Assembly: GCF_011927785.1 (NCBI RefSeq)
Contig: NZ_JAATJK010000001.1
Location: 1,674,001-1,738,000, forward strand
Reading direction: 5' to 3'
Origin: Micromonospora profundi
GTDB lineage: Bacteria > Actinomycetota > Actinomycetes > Mycobacteriales > Micromonosporaceae
Length of the DNA stretch: 64,000 nt
Shown here piece by piece: positions 25,679 to 33,836 of this stretch (the stretch's first letter is position 1; the number at the start of each line of letters is the position of its first letter). A program made the position numbers and the translations under genes. The notes beneath the pieces were generated by a model. That model was not told the DNA's origin. It did no database searches and was given only the letters and a program-made list of their open reading frames with translations.

Positions 25679-26770
25679 TCAACCGAAGGTGAGCACAGGC
25701 TTGATCGCGGAGCCGTCGCGCATGCCGGCCACGGCGTCACCGATGTTGTCGAAGGCAAAGGCGGCGATGAGCCGGTCCAGCGGAAAGAGGCCGCGTTGGT
25801 GAAGATCGGCCAGTACGGGGATGAAGCGCGTCGGGTCCGCGTCGCCCTCGATCACGCCGTGGACCCGGATCCCCTTGGTGAGCAGGCTCATGACGTCGAA
25901 GGCGACTGTGGCACCGACACCGACGAGGGCGAGGTCGCCCCGGGGACGCAGGAAGGCGACGGCCTGTTGAAGCATCTCCGGACGGCCGGTGGTGTCCACG
26001 ATGTGGTGTGCGCCGCCGCCGGTGAGGTCACGCACGTTGGTGACGAGGTCGGCCGCTCCCGGGTCCAGGCCCGCCGTGGCGCCGAGCTCGACGGCCAGGG
26101 CGCGTCGCGAGGCGACCGGCTCGATGACGATGACAGGGGCGCAGCCGCGCACGAGCGCGGCCATGAGCGCGGTGAGTCCGACCCCGCCGGCACCGATGAC
26201 GACCAGGGAACTCCCCGGCTCGGGGCGCAGGCGGTTGAGTACCGTACCCGCCCCGGTCTGCGCACCGCAGCCAAGCGGCGCGGCGACGACGGCCGGCAGG
26301 TCGTCAGGGACCCGGATGGCGTTGCGCTCGTGGGCGAGCGCGAACGTGGCGAAGCTGGACTGGCCGAAGAACCCCGCGTGTACGGGTGCGCCGTCGCGGG
26401 ACAACGGGGTGGTGCCGTCGCCCCGCCCGCCGGAGGTGTTCAGGGCCCCTTGGCGACGGCAGTACGCCGGATGACCAGCCACGCACTGCTCACACGCACC
26501 GCAACTGTTGAAGGTCAGGCAGACACGGTCACCCGGCGCGAGAGTGGTCACTGCCGCGCCGACCTCCTCGACCACGCCGGCACCCTCATGGCCGAAGACC
26601 ATGGGAGTCAGCCGGCGGGGCCAGCTCGCCTGCATGCTGAGGTCGGTGTGACACAGGCCGGCAGCTGCCATTCGGACCAGCACCTCGTACGGCCGTGGGG
26701 CCTCGAGATCCACGGCCTGGACGACGAACGGCCCGCCTGGGGTGTCGGTGACGGCAGCTCGGATTCGCAT
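25679..26770 (-). CDS. Zinc-dependent alcohol dehydrogenase (MDR family)
   Basis: A 363-residue NAD(P)-dependent alcohol dehydrogenase. Catalytic zinc ligands lie in GLCHTD, the GHEGAGVVEEVG block and PLGCGAQTG. The structural zinc Cys cluster is CGACEQCVAGHPAYC. The Rossmann motif is VIGAGGVGLTALMAA. It resembles the aryl/long-chain alcohol dehydrogenases. It lies 27 bases downstream of the DUF4334 gene and is probably co-transcribed. In this island it could interconvert the alcohols and aldehydes formed from cleaved isoprenoids. Confidence 0.92.
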   Translation of the reverse strand: MRIRAAVTDTPGGPFVVQAVDLEAPRPYEVLVRMAAAGLCHTDLSMQASWPRRLTPMVFGHEGAGVVEEVGAAVTTLAPGDRVCLTFNSCGACEQCVAGHPAYCRRQGALNTSGGRGDGTTPLSRDGAPVHAGFFGQSSFATFALAHERNAIRVPDDLPAVVAAPLGCGAQTGAGTVLNRLRPEPGSSLVVIGAGGVGLTALMAALVRGCAPVIVIEPVASRRALAVELGATAGLDPGAADLVTNVRDLTGGGAHHIVDTTGRPEMLQQAVAFLRPRGDLALVGVGATVAFDVMSLLTKGIRVHGVIEGDADPTRFIPVLADLHQRGLFPLDRLIAAFAFDNIGDAVAGMRDGSAIKPVLTFG

Positions 26771-26797
26771 GGCGGACTCCTTCGCGAGCGGTCAGCC

Positions 26798-27268
26798 TCA
26801 GGCCGCGCGCTCGAGGACGAAATAGAAGAAGGGACCGTCGGCGGGGACGTTCTTGCCGTTCATGATCCCCATGAGGGTGTTCTCGTCAGCTCGCTTGAAG
26901 TGATCGAAGACCGGCTGCCCGTCGTAGACCATGGTGGCGGTCGACTCGCCACGGAACTCGACGGTCCACAGGCTGGCCTCGCCCTTGCCGAGCACGGTGT
27001 TGGAGTACAACTCGCCCCTGTCGTCGCGGCAGATCAACGGCTTGACGTCGGTGCGGGAGACGAAGCGCTTGCCGTACCACCGGACCCGGTCCAGCTGCCC
27101 GTTGAGGGGGTGCCCCGTGTCGAGCGCGCTGCCCTTCCACTCGCCGAGAATCTCCTCGGGGCGAACCGTGTCCAACGCGGCCCAGATGTCGTCGAGTTCG
27201 GCGGCGGATACCCGGCCGCCCTGTCGGCGCAGCTCGGAGAAGCTGGTTCGGGCCGTGCTCGTGTTCAT
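26798..27268 (-). CDS. GXWXG/DUF4334 domain protein
   Basis: A 156-residue soluble protein. The N-terminal part has the GxWxG motif (EEILGEWKGSAL, residues ~38-50), followed by the DUF4334 region (VRWYGKRF, then MVYDGQPVFDHFKRADENT and MGIMNGKN). The function of this family is unknown; it has a lipocalin-like feel and may bind a small hydrophobic ligand. It is divergent from the MpaB-type oxygenase, 109 bases apart, and is followed by an alcohol dehydrogenase. The neighbourhood suggests a helper role in hydrophobic substrate handling. Confidence 0.8.
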   Translation of the reverse strand: MNTSTARTSFSELRRQGGRVSAAELDDIWAALDTVRPEEILGEWKGSALDTGHPLNGQLDRVRWYGKRFVSRTDVKPLICRDDRGELYSNTVLGKGEASLWTVEFRGESTATMVYDGQPVFDHFKRADENTLMGIMNGKNVPADGPFFYFVLERAA

Positions 27269-27377
27269 CGTGGCTTCCTCTCGCCGTTTGTGAAGGTCGT
27301 TGGCACCCGGCCGGATGCCGCACGCGGCCTTGACATCGGGCCGCGCCGTCGCCGAACCTGCTGGGGAGGTGATCGCG

Positions 27378-28316
27378 ATGGCTGATGGCGGCCGACACCG
27401 CTGGTTGCGCCGTATCGAGGCACTCGATCCGGTCCGCGACCATCACGAGATCTACCGCATTTCGATCGGCTACGAGTTTCCCTTCGACTACCAGCGGGCG
27501 CTGGAGCTGGCACTGCTGCGCACGTACTGCGTGCCGAGCATCTCGGCGCTGCTCGATGCCACCGGCGAGTTCCGGCTCCGCGCCCAGCGGCGGTACGACG
27601 ACACCGCGCTGCTGATGGCCGAGATGGCCGAGCACGGCTACGACTCGCCGCGCGGCCGGCAGGCGCTCAAGGCCATCAACCGGGCACATCATCGGTACGC
27701 CATCTCCAACGACGACATGCGCTACGTCCTGTCCACGTTCGTGTACGAGCCGATCGACTGGCTGGACCGGTTCGGCTGGCGCCGGCTGCACGAGCACGAG
27801 CGGCTGGCCGCGTTCCACTACTACCGGGCTGTCGGCGCGCGCATGGGTATCCGCGACGTGCCGGACGACTTCGACGCGTTCCTCGACTTCAAGCGCGAGT
27901 ACGAACGGGCCACGTTCCGCTACGACCCGAGCAACCAGCGCATCGCCGCACACACCCTGGATCTGTTCGCCTCCTGGTACCCGCGCCCGCTGCGCCGCGC
28001 CGCGCGGCTCGGCGTGCTCGCACTGCTGCCCGCCGAGCTGCGCGCCGCCTTCGGGCTCCCGGCCGCGCCGCGCTGGGTGTCCGCCGTGGTCACCTACGGG
28101 CTGCGCGGCCGGGCTGCGGCGGTACGCCTGATGCCGCCGCGCGGCACCAGCAGGCTGACAATCGCGCCGGACAACCGCACCTACCCCGGCTACCCGCACG
28201 GGTACGAGCCCTCCGACCTGGGCGCACCGCCACCGCCGCCCGACCTCGACCCGAAGTGGCTGGCCCGCCCGGTGCCGCCGCCGAGCACCGGACCGGAGCC
28301 GCCGACCGATCGCTGA
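27378..28316 (+). CDS. MpaB-family (DUF2236) oxygenase
   Basis: A 312-residue protein of the DUF2236 superfamily in its non-secreted, MpaB-like form. Recognisable blocks are RISIGYEFPFDYQRALELAL, INRAHHRYAISNDDMRYVLS and TFVYEPIDWLDRFGWR. Fungal MpaB cleaves a double bond of a farnesyl side chain. Lcp, in the same superfamily, cleaves polyisoprene. Hence this enzyme is a good candidate for intracellular cleavage of an isoprenoid or oligo-isoprene chain. There is no signal peptide. The ATG at 27378 has GGGGAGG 8 bases upstream. The last ~40 residues are Pro-rich and probably disordered. Confidence 0.82.
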   Translation: MADGGRHRWLRRIEALDPVRDHHEIYRISIGYEFPFDYQRALELALLRTYCVPSISALLDATGEFRLRAQRRYDDTALLMAEMAEHGYDSPRGRQALKAINRAHHRYAISNDDMRYVLSTFVYEPIDWLDRFGWRRLHEHERLAAFHYYRAVGARMGIRDVPDDFDAFLDFKREYERATFRYDPSNQRIAAHTLDLFASWYPRPLRRAARLGVLALLPAELRAAFGLPAAPRWVSAVVTYGLRGRAAAVRLMPPRGTSRLTIAPDNRTYPGYPHGYEPSDLGAPPPPPDLDPKWLARPVPPPSTGPEPPTDR

Positions 28317-28329
28317 CAGTGGTGTACGG

Positions 28330-30198
28330 CTATCCGGTGGTGGACTCGGCCGCCGGGACAGTCGACTGGTAGAGGCCGTCGATGCTGTCGCCGTACCGGT
28401 CGACGATGACCCGGCGGCGCAGCTTCAGCGTCGGAGTCAGCTCGCCCGACTCCGGCGTCCAACTCGACGGCAACACCTCGAAGGTCTTCACCTGCTCCGG
28501 TCGCGCGAGCCTGGCGTTCGCGGCGTCGACGGCGGCCTGGATCTCGGCGAGCAGCAGGGGGTCCGAGGCCAGGTGGGGCAGCTGCGCGTCGCTGATGCCA
28601 CGTGCCCGCGCCCACTGGGGAGCGACCTCGTCGTCGAGCACGATCAGCGCTGTCACGTACGGTCGCCGGTCGCCGATCGCGACGGCCTGACCGATGAGCG
28701 GATGTGCCCGAAGCAGTCCTTCGATGTACGCCGGCGAGATGTTCTTGCCGCTGGAGGTGATGATGATTTCCTTCTTGCGGTCGGTGATGGTGAGGAAGCC
28801 GTCGTCGTCGATCGTGCCGACATCACCGGTGGCCAGCCAACCGTCCGCGTCGACGACCGGCTCGACGCTGCCGTCGGCGCGCAGGTATCCGGAGCACACC
28901 AACGGTCCGCGTACGAAGATCTCACCGTCGTCGGCGAGGCGTACCTGCATGCCCAGATGAGGCCGGCCGACGCTGCCGGTACGGAAACGCTCCGGCAGGT
29001 TGATGGTGGCGGTGCCGGTGGTCTCGGTCATGCCCCACACCTCCAGCACGTCGACGCCGAGCCCGGCCAGGAACCGCAGAACGTCGACCGGGATCGGGGC
29101 GGCGCCGCTGCCGGCCCAGACCATGTTCTGCAGGCCCAGTGTGGACTGGATCGGGCGCAGCACCGTGGCCTCGGCCTGCGCCAACTGAGCAGCCAGATCG
29201 TCGGGCACGGCCTCGCCCGCCGCGCGCAGTTCGTACGCCTGGAGGGCGACGGCGCTCGCGGCGCTGAAGGCGGCCTGCACGGCGGGCTCCGCGGCGGCCA
29301 GATGGGCCTGGACGCCTGCGGCCATCTTCTCCCAGATTCGCGGGACGCCGAAGAACGAGAACGGAGCGACAGTGCGCAGGGCCTTGACGAGCTGGGTGGG
29401 GTCCGGGCAGATGGTCACGTGGCCGGCGCGGTAGATGGGGTTGTAGATGCCCAGGAACCGCTCCGCGATGTGGGCCAGCGGCAGGTAGGCCACCGACGGC
29501 GCGTGGTCGGGGACGAACACGTTGGCCTCCAGGGCCACGGCCTGGTAGATCACGTTGTGGTGGCTGAGCACGACCCCCTTCGGGTCACCGGTCGTCCCCG
29601 ACGTGTAGAGCAACGTCACCGGCTGCTCAGGTCGGATCGCGCGCCAGCGTCGCTCGAAGGCGGCGGGGTCGGCCCGGTGCGCGGCCTGACCGACGGAACG
29701 CACCTGCGACAGCGGCACGGTCTTCGGGGACAGATCGTCGGGCTCGGCCGCGTCGACCACCACGATCCGGCGCAGGTGCGGAAGGTCCGGCAGGACCGGA
29801 CGCCAGCGGGCCAGCGCGGCGGCGTTCTCCAGCACGAGCACCTGGGCGCTGCTGTGTAGTGCCACGTATCGCATCTGGTCGGTGCTCAGCGTCGGATAGA
29901 TCGTGGAGGGCACCGCGCCCAGGTGGACTGCGGCGAGGTCGACAAGCCAGTGCTCCGGCCGACTCGACATCATGATCAGCATGTGGCCGCCCGGCTCCAG
30001 GCCGATGTCGGCCAGGCCGCCGGCGAGCTCGGCGACCTCGCCGTGCAGTTGCGCCCACGTGCGGGTGTCGTCGCGGTCGAGCGTGGTCAGCGCCGGCAGG
30101 TCGGCGAAGTCTGTGGCGTTGCGGTGCAGCAGGACGGGAACAGTCAGATTGGCGGCCGTCTTGGCGCATTGGTCGGCAAGAGCGTCGGCGGGGTCCAT
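28330..30198 (-). CDS. Long-chain acyl-CoA synthetase (FadD type)
   Basis: A 622-residue AMP-forming ligase that activates fatty acids with ATP and CoA. The P-loop motif is LLYTSGTTGDPKGVVLSHHN, and the later motifs VWGMTETTGTATIN, GWLATGDVGTIDDDGFLTI and TDRKKEIIITSSGKNISP are intact. It resembles the actinobacterial FadD15/long-chain group. A GAAGGAG site precedes the ATG. It would activate acids released from isoprenoid or fatty chains for beta-oxidation. It is convergent with the MpaB-type gene. Confidence 0.94.
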   Translation of the reverse strand: MDPADALADQCAKTAANLTVPVLLHRNATDFADLPALTTLDRDDTRTWAQLHGEVAELAGGLADIGLEPGGHMLIMMSSRPEHWLVDLAAVHLGAVPSTIYPTLSTDQMRYVALHSSAQVLVLENAAALARWRPVLPDLPHLRRIVVVDAAEPDDLSPKTVPLSQVRSVGQAAHRADPAAFERRWRAIRPEQPVTLLYTSGTTGDPKGVVLSHHNVIYQAVALEANVFVPDHAPSVAYLPLAHIAERFLGIYNPIYRAGHVTICPDPTQLVKALRTVAPFSFFGVPRIWEKMAAGVQAHLAAAEPAVQAAFSAASAVALQAYELRAAGEAVPDDLAAQLAQAEATVLRPIQSTLGLQNMVWAGSGAAPIPVDVLRFLAGLGVDVLEVWGMTETTGTATINLPERFRTGSVGRPHLGMQVRLADDGEIFVRGPLVCSGYLRADGSVEPVVDADGWLATGDVGTIDDDGFLTITDRKKEIIITSSGKNISPAYIEGLLRAHPLIGQAVAIGDRRPYVTALIVLDDEVAPQWARARGISDAQLPHLASDPLLLAEIQAAVDAANARLARPEQVKTFEVLPSSWTPESGELTPTLKLRRRVIVDRYGDSIDGLYQSTVPAAESTTG

Positions 30199-30381
30199 GG
30201 GGTTACTCCTTCAGCCGTAACCGGGCCTGGTGGGGTGAGGCCGGTGTACCCCTCATCGTGGTGGTGGCGAGGGTGCCGCAGCCTGTGACAGCACTGTAAA
30301 CGAGGGCTAACTTTCTGGGAAGGACCGACTATCCGCACGGGCTAATCTGGATCGCAGTCGTGACCCGCGCTAGAACTTCGC

Positions 30382-30416
30382 CTAACCAAACGGCCGCCCC
30401 CGGGCAGGGGCGGCCG
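30382..30416 (-). terminator. Intrinsic terminator after the SDR gene
   Basis: Read on the minus strand, a perfect 10-bp stem (CGGCCGCCCC, 30391-30400 with 30407-30416, loop of 6) is followed by TTTGGTT. It lies 30 bases beyond the SDR stop and separates that gene from the fadD promoter. Confidence 0.8.
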
Positions 30417-30445
30417 CAGCGGCGCTCGTCGGGACAGGACCGGTG

Positions 30446-31213
30446 TTACTGCGCGGTCCACCCGCCGTCGACGTGCAGGACGCTGCCGGTGACATAGCTG
30501 GCGGCGTCCGACGCCAGGAAGGCGACGGCGCCGACGACCTCGTGCGGCAGCCCGAAGCGGCCCATCGGAATCCGCTCGCGCAACCGCCTCGACCACTGGT
30601 CGTGGCTGCGCAGCCCTGCCGTCATCGGTGTCTCCAGGTAGCCGGGCGCGACCGCGTTCACCCGGACGCCGGCGGCCGCCCACTCCAGTGCCAGCGTCCG
30701 GGTGAGCTGCTCGACCCCGCCCTTGCTGGCGCTGTAGGCGGCCAGCCGCGGAAGACCGACCTGGCCGTGCACCGAGGACATGTTGACGATGCTGCCCGCG
30801 CCCTGCTCGATCATGATCGCGCCGGCGGCGCGGGCGCAGATGAACACCCCGGACAGGTTGGTGTCGATCACCTGCTGCCAGTCCGCGACGCTCAGTTGCT
30901 CGCTGCGGTGCAGCGCCGGGCTGATGCCGGCGTTGTTCACCAGGATGTCCAGGCGATCCCATCGTCGCCGGGCCAACGTCACGACGGCTTCGGCAACAGC
31001 CTCGTCGGTGACGTCGCCGGCCACGATGTCCGCCGTGCCACCGTTGGCGACTATCTTGTCGCGCACCGCCTCCAACGCGTCCAACCGGCGCGACTGGAGG
31101 ATCACGGAAGCGCCCGCCTCCGCCAGCCCTTCGGCGATCGCCGCCCCCACGCCCTGGCCGGCGCCCGTCACCCAGGCGACCTTGCCCTGAAGCTGCCCGT
31201 CGACCACGCTCAT
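30446..31213 (-). CDS. Short-chain dehydrogenase/reductase
   Basis: A 255-residue classical SDR. The cofactor motif is VTGAGQGVGAAIA, and NNAG is in ILVNNAGISP. The catalytic residues are the Ser of NMSSVHG and the Tyr and Lys of AAYSASKGG. The C-terminal part (VNAVAPGYLETPMT, HVDGGW) is typical of FabG-like oxidoreductases. It would oxidise or reduce a hydroxyl/keto group, for instance a 3-hydroxyacyl intermediate or an alcohol. It is divergent from lcp copy 2 across 335 bases. Confidence 0.92.
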   Translation of the reverse strand: MSVVDGQLQGKVAWVTGAGQGVGAAIAEGLAEAGASVILQSRRLDALEAVRDKIVANGGTADIVAGDVTDEAVAEAVVTLARRRWDRLDILVNNAGISPALHRSEQLSVADWQQVIDTNLSGVFICARAAGAIMIEQGAGSIVNMSSVHGQVGLPRLAAYSASKGGVEQLTRTLALEWAAAGVRVNAVAPGYLETPMTAGLRSHDQWSRRLRERIPMGRFGLPHEVVGAVAFLASDAASYVTGSVLHVDGGWTAQ

Positions 31214-31548
31214 CTCGTTTCCTCTCCTCGACGGTGTCCGTCACGAGCCAGCGTCGCGACGCCCCGCCGTCGACCACGCGCTGTCCCATGTGCACAAGCG
31301 CCTCTGCCGCCCGGCCATTTCCGCGGGGCGCCTCTTCGGTCATGGACCGTCCGATCGCGACGGAACACCGCAACCCCTTGCCACAGTGGGGATTGCGGAC
31401 GGCGTGGCGTCCGTGCAGTTCAGGTTGGGCCGAACATCGACCGTCATCGCATTCGGCCTTGTGATCCTCGGCACAGTGTGCTCTCATCTGATACACAGTC
31501 GCAACATTTGTTTCACCGTATCAATGGCCTCGACCCCGAGGAGTGAAC
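31214..31548. other. Intergenic region between SDR and lcp copy 2
   Basis: A 335-bp divergent promoter region with no convincing gene. The 3' third becomes AT-rich. TGATAC (31489-31494) and GTATCA (31518-31523) form an inverted repeat with a 23-base spacer just before the lcp start. No clear -35/-10 pair with 17-base spacing was found. Confidence 0.5.
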
Positions 31549-32769
31549 GTGGAACCAGTCAGCAGACGCAGGATGTTGCAGGTCGGTGGGGCCTTGGGCG
31601 CGCTCGGCGCGTTGAGTGCCACCACGTCAGCGCAGGCCGCACCATGGTCCTGGTCCCCAATGGGCTCGGTCGCGGGCGCCGGGGCGGGCACCGATCCGCG
31701 ATGGGTGTGGGACGAGGAGGCCGACCCTCTGGTCGCCTCGCTGCTCGACAGGGGCGACGCGCCGTTGGTCAACCGGGTGCTGCGGACCTGGACCAGGAAC
31801 GGGCAGCCGCTGCCGGACGGTCTGCCCGCTGACGTACACCAGTTCATCCAACGTGCCCGTCAGCTTCCGTCCTGGGTCGACCAGGGCAAGCTCGCCACCG
31901 CGGTGCAGTTCAACGAGAAGCGGGGGCTCTACCTCGGCGTCCTGTACGGTCTGGCCAGCGGCATGATGAGCACTGTCATTCCGAAGGAGGCCCGCGCCGT
32001 CTACTACTCCGAGGGCGGCGCGGACATGAAGGACCGCATCTCCAAAACGGCAAAGCTCGGGTACGACATCGGCACGGCCAACGCCTACCAGCCCACCGGC
32101 TCGATGATCGTGACGGCCGTCAAGACCCGGCTGGCCCACGCCGGCGTACGTCATCTCCTGCCGCAGTCGCCGAGGTGGGTGGCCGTCGCCCCGGAGGACA
32201 TCCCGATCAGTCAGCGGGACATGATGGTCACGTGGCACAGCCTGCCGACCACTGTCATGCGCCAGCTGAATGCGTGGCGGGTTCCGATCCCCACCCGGGA
32301 GTCGACAGCATTCCTCCACCTGTGGCAGGTGGCCGCACACATGCTGGGCATCAAGGACGAGTACATCCCTGCCACGTGGAGTGAGGCCAACGCCCAGGCC
32401 GACCAGGTCCTCGACCCGGTGCTGGCACCGACCCCCGAGGGCATCGCGCTCGCGGACATCCTGCTCGACCTCGGCAAGGAGATCGACGCCGGCATCCTGA
32501 GCAAGCCCATCCTCGGCTCGTTCACGAGGTTCCTGCTCGGCAACCAGATCGCCAACTGGTTGCAGATCCCCCGGGAACCGCTCTGGGACACCTTGTTGCA
32601 GACGGCCTGGGGGCCGTTCATCGCCGTCCGGGAGGCGCTGCTTCCGCTTCCCCTCGCGCCGCCGTCGTACTGGCTCTTCGACGAGTTCCTGCGCAAGCTG
32701 GCCCTGCTCTTCCTGTCCGAGGGGCAGCAGATCAACATCGAGATCCCGCTCGGCAACCGTCCATCCTGA
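31549..32769 (+). CDS. lcp: Latex-clearing protein (rubber oxygenase), copy 2
   Basis: A 406-residue secreted DUF2236 haem oxygenase, very close in sequence to the Streptomyces sp. K30 type along its length (for example WTRNGQPLPDGLP, NEKRGLYLGVLYGL, VTWHSLPTTVMRQL). The Tat signal is VSRRRMLQVGGALG, with cleavage after SAQA near residue 30. The functional residues of K30 Lcp are conserved as Glu147, Arg163, Lys166, Thr167 and haem ligand His202. The GTG at 31549 is chosen because GAGGAG at 31538-31543 is well spaced; a GTG two codons earlier overlaps that site. An oxiB-like stub follows 107 bases downstream. Confidence 0.95.
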   Translation: MEPVSRRRMLQVGGALGALGALSATTSAQAAPWSWSPMGSVAGAGAGTDPRWVWDEEADPLVASLLDRGDAPLVNRVLRTWTRNGQPLPDGLPADVHQFIQRARQLPSWVDQGKLATAVQFNEKRGLYLGVLYGLASGMMSTVIPKEARAVYYSEGGADMKDRISKTAKLGYDIGTANAYQPTGSMIVTAVKTRLAHAGVRHLLPQSPRWVAVAPEDIPISQRDMMVTWHSLPTTVMRQLNAWRVPIPTRESTAFLHLWQVAAHMLGIKDEYIPATWSEANAQADQVLDPVLAPTPEGIALADILLDLGKEIDAGILSKPILGSFTRFLLGNQIANWLQIPREPLWDTLLQTAWGPFIAVREALLPLPLAPPSYWLFDEFLRKLALLFLSEGQQINIEIPLGNRPS

Positions 32770-32876
32770 TCGTGCACGTCGCAGTCGGGGACGCGGCCGG
32801 TGTCGCGTCCCCGACCCCTGCCGACGCACCGCACCCAGTTCGCGAGACAGCACACCGATCAGCAGTGAGAACGGCC

Positions 32877-33509
32877 ATGGTGGAGCGCAATTCCCGGGGA
32901 CGCTTCCCCGGGTACGTGCTGGCCGCGCCGGTGCTGGTGACCGCTGCGGAACTGGTGACGACCCCCGGTGCTGCCGCGCTGCCGTCGTCGGACCCGATGG
33001 AGCTGCTCGGCCTCAACGACATCATGACCGCCGTGGCGCTGACCACATCGGCACTGATCGCCGTCGAGGTCAGTGAGGACGGAACCGTCTCGATCGCGGT
33101 GCCGCGAGCCCTGATGGGGCAGACGGCCACCACCTCGACCGCCGCCCTGATCGCCGAGGAACTCTCTGTACCGCGCGGACGGATCCGCGTCGCACTTGCC
33201 GACGCCCGGCCGGAACGTGCGGGCACCCCGGCTGCCGGCGGGCCGTCCTATGCGCCGATCCGGGTCGCCGCTGCCATCGCCCGACAACGGCTCCTGAGGG
33301 CCGCGTCGACAATGTTCGACGTACCCCTCGGCGATCTGCGGCTGGAGGCCGGCTTCGTCACCGACGGCGCCGGCCGGAGGGTCGACATCGGCGCCCTCGC
33401 CACGAGGGCAGCCAGCCCGAGCACCCTCGCCGTGGCGGTGGAGCTCGCCCCGCGCGACGGTCGCACCTTCGTCGGCCATCCGGCGGTCGGGCCCGCGCGC
33501 GGGCGCTAG
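32877..33509 (+). pseudogene. Truncated oxiB-like molybdenum hydroxylase large subunit
   Basis: A 210-residue open frame matching only the N-terminus of xanthine-dehydrogenase-family molybdopterin subunits of the IorB/OxiB group (normally ~700 residues). Recognised parts are RGRFPGYVLAAPVLVTAAEL, DGTVSIAVPRALMGQTATTS, LIAEELSVPRGRIRVALADA and YAPIRVAAAIARQRLL. The usual PRxEMGQG motif has lost its Glu and Gly. It stops at about the point where the first molybdopterin-binding region should begin. In Streptomyces sp. K30 lcp is followed by oxiB and oxiA. Here oxiA is missing and oxiB is a stub, so I call it a decayed gene. The start is uncertain; an in-frame GTG lies at 32772. Confidence 0.7.
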
Positions 33510-33836
33510 ATCCCTTGACAGCGGAAGGTGTGCGCGGCCACACTAATTTTGCTAATTCGATTTAGCGCAGCATCAGGTCCAGAGAGTGCCGGAACGGGTC
33601 GTTATCGACGGGCGCGAGCCCGGGTGGCCCAGGAGGAGGCTCTTCACGTCCCACCACCACCAACCCGCGTCCCGTCCCCAGACGCCTTCAGCTCCGGTGG
33701 CTCCTCCGGTAGTGAGCCGAATCAAGCGCTGCGCCCCCGGTTGGGGCTCGATCAGTGCTGCCCTCAGTCGACAGTGTCCGAATAGAACCGTGGGTCTGAA
33801 AGGCCGTGATATGAGACTACAAAGGTGTGTGCTCAG
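33510..33836. other. Intergenic region before the esterase gene
   Basis: A 327-bp stretch with no convincing gene. An AT-rich patch (33541-33566) holds the inverted repeat GCTAA (33551-33555)/TTAGC (33562-33566). A TTGACA box lies at 33515-33520, but no -10 box stands at the right distance. The short frames here have poor codon usage. Confidence 0.4.

Noticed and set aside
33528..33836. Short open frames between the oxiB stub and the esterase
   Set aside because: Poor codon usage, no ribosome site and no continuation of the molybdenum hydroxylase in any frame.
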